Assembly (NCBI GenBank): GCA_937907585.1
Contig: CALCVH010000105.1
Coordinates: 1-7,048 of the forward strand
DNA from: an uncultured Bacillota bacterium
GTDB taxonomy: Bacteria; Bacillota_I; Bacilli_A; Izemoplasmatales; UBA1188
Reading direction: 5' to 3'
DNA length: 7,048 bases
Each line of letters opens with the position of its first letter. Position 1 is the first letter of the stretch. A model generated the notes under the pieces. It saw only the letters and a list, made by a program, of their open reading frames with translations. It was not told the DNA's origin and did no database searches. Positions 5,804-7,048 of the stretch are shown in pieces. Position numbers and translations under genes: made by a program.

Positions 5804-7048
5804 GAGGATGGCCAAGTCCTTCTTTTAACTTTAATTAGTCCATCATATTCATAATTTGTAGAATAATATTTATAAAATAATTTAGAACCAAGTTTACCAC
5901 TTGCGATATTTCTAGTTGAATCAACATATACATCTTCATTAAACCATTCAGTATCTTTTATTTTTGTTAGATTGTTGGTCGCATACAATCCTACATATAA
6001 ACCATTATCGCTCACGACCATTCTTCCATTTAATGATTCAAATTCGAATGTATTAAATGTATATGTATTAATTTCATTCATCACAGTAGTTGCGTAAACT
6101 CTATCTGTATATTTCGCTATCCTATTAATATAGTCTTGTGTAGGAAATATATTATCGTTAAATACAGTATATTCTGTAGATCCAGCACAACAGCACGCAA
6201 TCGATATCTTTGGTTTAATTATCGATAATAACGCATCGGTTGATGAAGTTTGTGAGCCATGATGACCAGCTTTAAATAGTTCTACTTCAGGTAAAGTCTT
6301 TTCAGGTGTTGAGCCATCATAGTATTCAGCCATCTTCTTTTCACCACTGCCTTCTAAATCACCAGTTAATAAATAATGTTTATTATTATATGAGAATAAG
6401 GTACATACAGAATGGTTATTTTCATCGCTTGATTTATTGAAGTAATAATAATTATATAGTATCGTCATTGTGATACCTTTATTCTCATCAAGTATGTAAA
6501 CACTAGATGCGCCATTTTTATTTTCAAAACACTCAGCTGCATTATAAACAACAGCTCCATTATTTTGAGCGTATCCAACTGCCTGCATGTATTTACCATA
6601 TTCAGTAGTTGAAGCGGTGCTTGTCTTATTCGTAATTGCGAATTGAATAAGAGTATCAACTTTATATTTATATAGAATTCCATTATTGCTTGAAGATGAT
6701 CCATACATTCCAGCCCAATGATCAGAATGAGAATGTGTCACTATAACATATTCAAGTTTTCCATCAGTACAGAAATTATCAATATAATTTATAATGTCAG
6801 ATATTGTTGATGTTGATGGTCCCGCATCAATCATGATATCAGTATCACCAGCTTTAATGAAGATAACATCACCAGTTTTATATACTCCAGTTTCAATAAA
6901 ATGAATTTGAAAATCTTTATATATAACATCTTCAACTATATCATCGTCACATATATGCATATTTGTAGAATATTCTTCAATTATTCCTTTAGCGTAATCT
7001 AAAGTATCATCAGTAGTACTTATATCACTAGAAATTATATCTGATACA
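5800..7048 (-). CDS. ComEC-type metallo-beta-lactamase-fold hydrolase (N-terminus beyond window)
   Basis: The frame is open from the window edge to TGA at 5802-5800 and gives 415 residues. ATG at 6960 has no Shine-Dalgarno, and 29 more in-frame residues with no stop precede it, so the true start probably lies outside. Numbered from that ATG, the metallo-beta-lactamase core begins with a beta-rich stretch around HFIETGVYKTGD (20-31) and DIMIDAG (41-47). The metal-binding motif is VTHSHSDHWAG (74-84), an HxHxDH site for two metal ions, usually zinc. LLTGDLEG (197-204) supplies the bridging Asp, and FKAGHHGSQ (229-237) is the HHGS motif typical of the ComEC/Rec2 C-terminal hydrolase domain. No ComEC membrane domain is present in the visible part. 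Residues about 310-386 follow the core and are of unknown role. Three Cys in a row (256-258) are unusual. Possible substrates are nucleic acid or phosphodiesters by family analogy. Location is undetermined because any signal peptide would be off-window. Confidence 0.85.
   Translation of the reverse strand, partial: VSDIISSDISTTDDTLDYAKGIIEEYSTNMHICDDDIVEDVIYKDFQIHFIETGVYKTGDVIFIKAGDTDIMIDAGPSTSTISDIINYIDNFCTDGKLEYVIVTHSHSDHWAGMYGSSSSNNGILYKYKVDTLIQFAITNKTSTASTTEYGKYMQAVGYAQNNGAVVYNAAECFENKNGASSVYILDENKGITMTILYNYYYFNKSSDENNHSVCTLFSYNNKHYLLTGDLEGSGEKKMAEYYDGSTPEKTLPEVELFKAGHHGSQTSSTDALLSIIKPKISIACCCAGSTEYTVFNDNIFPTQDYINRIAKYTDRVYATTVMNEINTYTFNTFEFESLNGRMVVSDNGLYVGLYATNNLTKIKDTEWFNEDVYVDSTRNIASGKLGSKLFYKYYSTNYEYDGLIKVKRRTWPSS

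Noticed and set aside
5813..5815. TTG at 5815 as start of the small membrane protein
   Set aside because: The purine-rich AAGGA is only 1 nt before it. The ATG at 5803 gives a standard ATGA overlap and loses only four residues.
5800..5825. Possible hairpin masking the AAGGA before the membrane protein gene
   Set aside because: Only four base pairs (AGGA with TCCT) can form, with mismatched flanks.
6465..6704. Minus-strand open frame of 79 codons
   Set aside because: Lies out of frame within the metallo-beta-lactamase-fold gene, which has clear motifs before and after it.
6958..6960. ATG at 6960 as the true start of the hydrolase
   Set aside because: No Shine-Dalgarno precedes it and the frame stays open for 29 residues to the window edge, so the gene is treated as 5'-partial.
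1..7048. Defence system, phage, CRISPR or insertion sequence
   Set aside because: All seven genes fall in metabolic, transport or membrane families. There are no array-like repeats, transposase motifs or terminal inverted repeats.

Overview
The window is an AT-rich (about 30% G+C in the stretch I counted), fully packed bacterial segment. All seven genes are on the minus strand, so transcription runs from high to low coordinates. Tryptophan is written TGG and TGA ends the gene whose stop is at 5800-5802, so the standard bacterial code is in use, not the Mycoplasma/Spiroplasma code. Low G+C, the EcsA-like ABC ATPase, PlsY, and a cytoplasmic GH13 enzyme of a type I associate with gut Firmicutes together suggest a low-GC Bacilli relative. 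Acholeplasma-like, RF39-like or Erysipelotrichia-like lineages are all possible. This placement is inference.

Layout in transcription order: (1) 7048-5800, a ComEC-type metallo-beta-lactamase-fold hydrolase, open at the window edge; (2) 5803-5219, a small polytopic membrane protein, perhaps ECF S-component-like; (3) 5216-4557, PlsY acyl-phosphate:glycerol-3-phosphate acyltransferase; (4) 4548-3070, a cytoplasmic GH13 glycoside hydrolase; (5) 3068-2364, an ABC transporter ATPase; (6) 2371-749, its large ABC-2-type permease; (7) 741-1, the N-terminal 247 residues of a type Ic aspartate-aminotransferase-like PLP enzyme, cut by the window edge. Junctions run from an 8-nt overlap to an 8-nt gap, and several Shine-Dalgarno (SD) sequences lie inside the end of the preceding gene. 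There is no room for an internal intrinsic terminator and no sign of one. The region therefore reads as one polycistronic unit whose promoter and terminator both lie outside the window.

The ATPase and permease clearly form one exporter-type complex. The membrane protein and PlsY are both envelope proteins. No single pathway joins all seven genes, so the operon looks like a housekeeping mix of membrane lipid, transport, glycan and amino-acid metabolism rather than a dedicated new system. I saw no RNA gene, mobile element, CRISPR array, tandem repeat or phage gene, and no non-coding stretch longer than 8 nt.

The points most worth a second look are: a 10-bp perfect inverted repeat directly upstream of the ATPase ribosome-binding site; an in-register internal duplication in the permease; departures from consensus in the GH13 and PlsY motifs; and a marked alanine-codon context bias (GCG, or GCA/GCT after a C) that fills this AT-rich DNA with GCG/CGC words.
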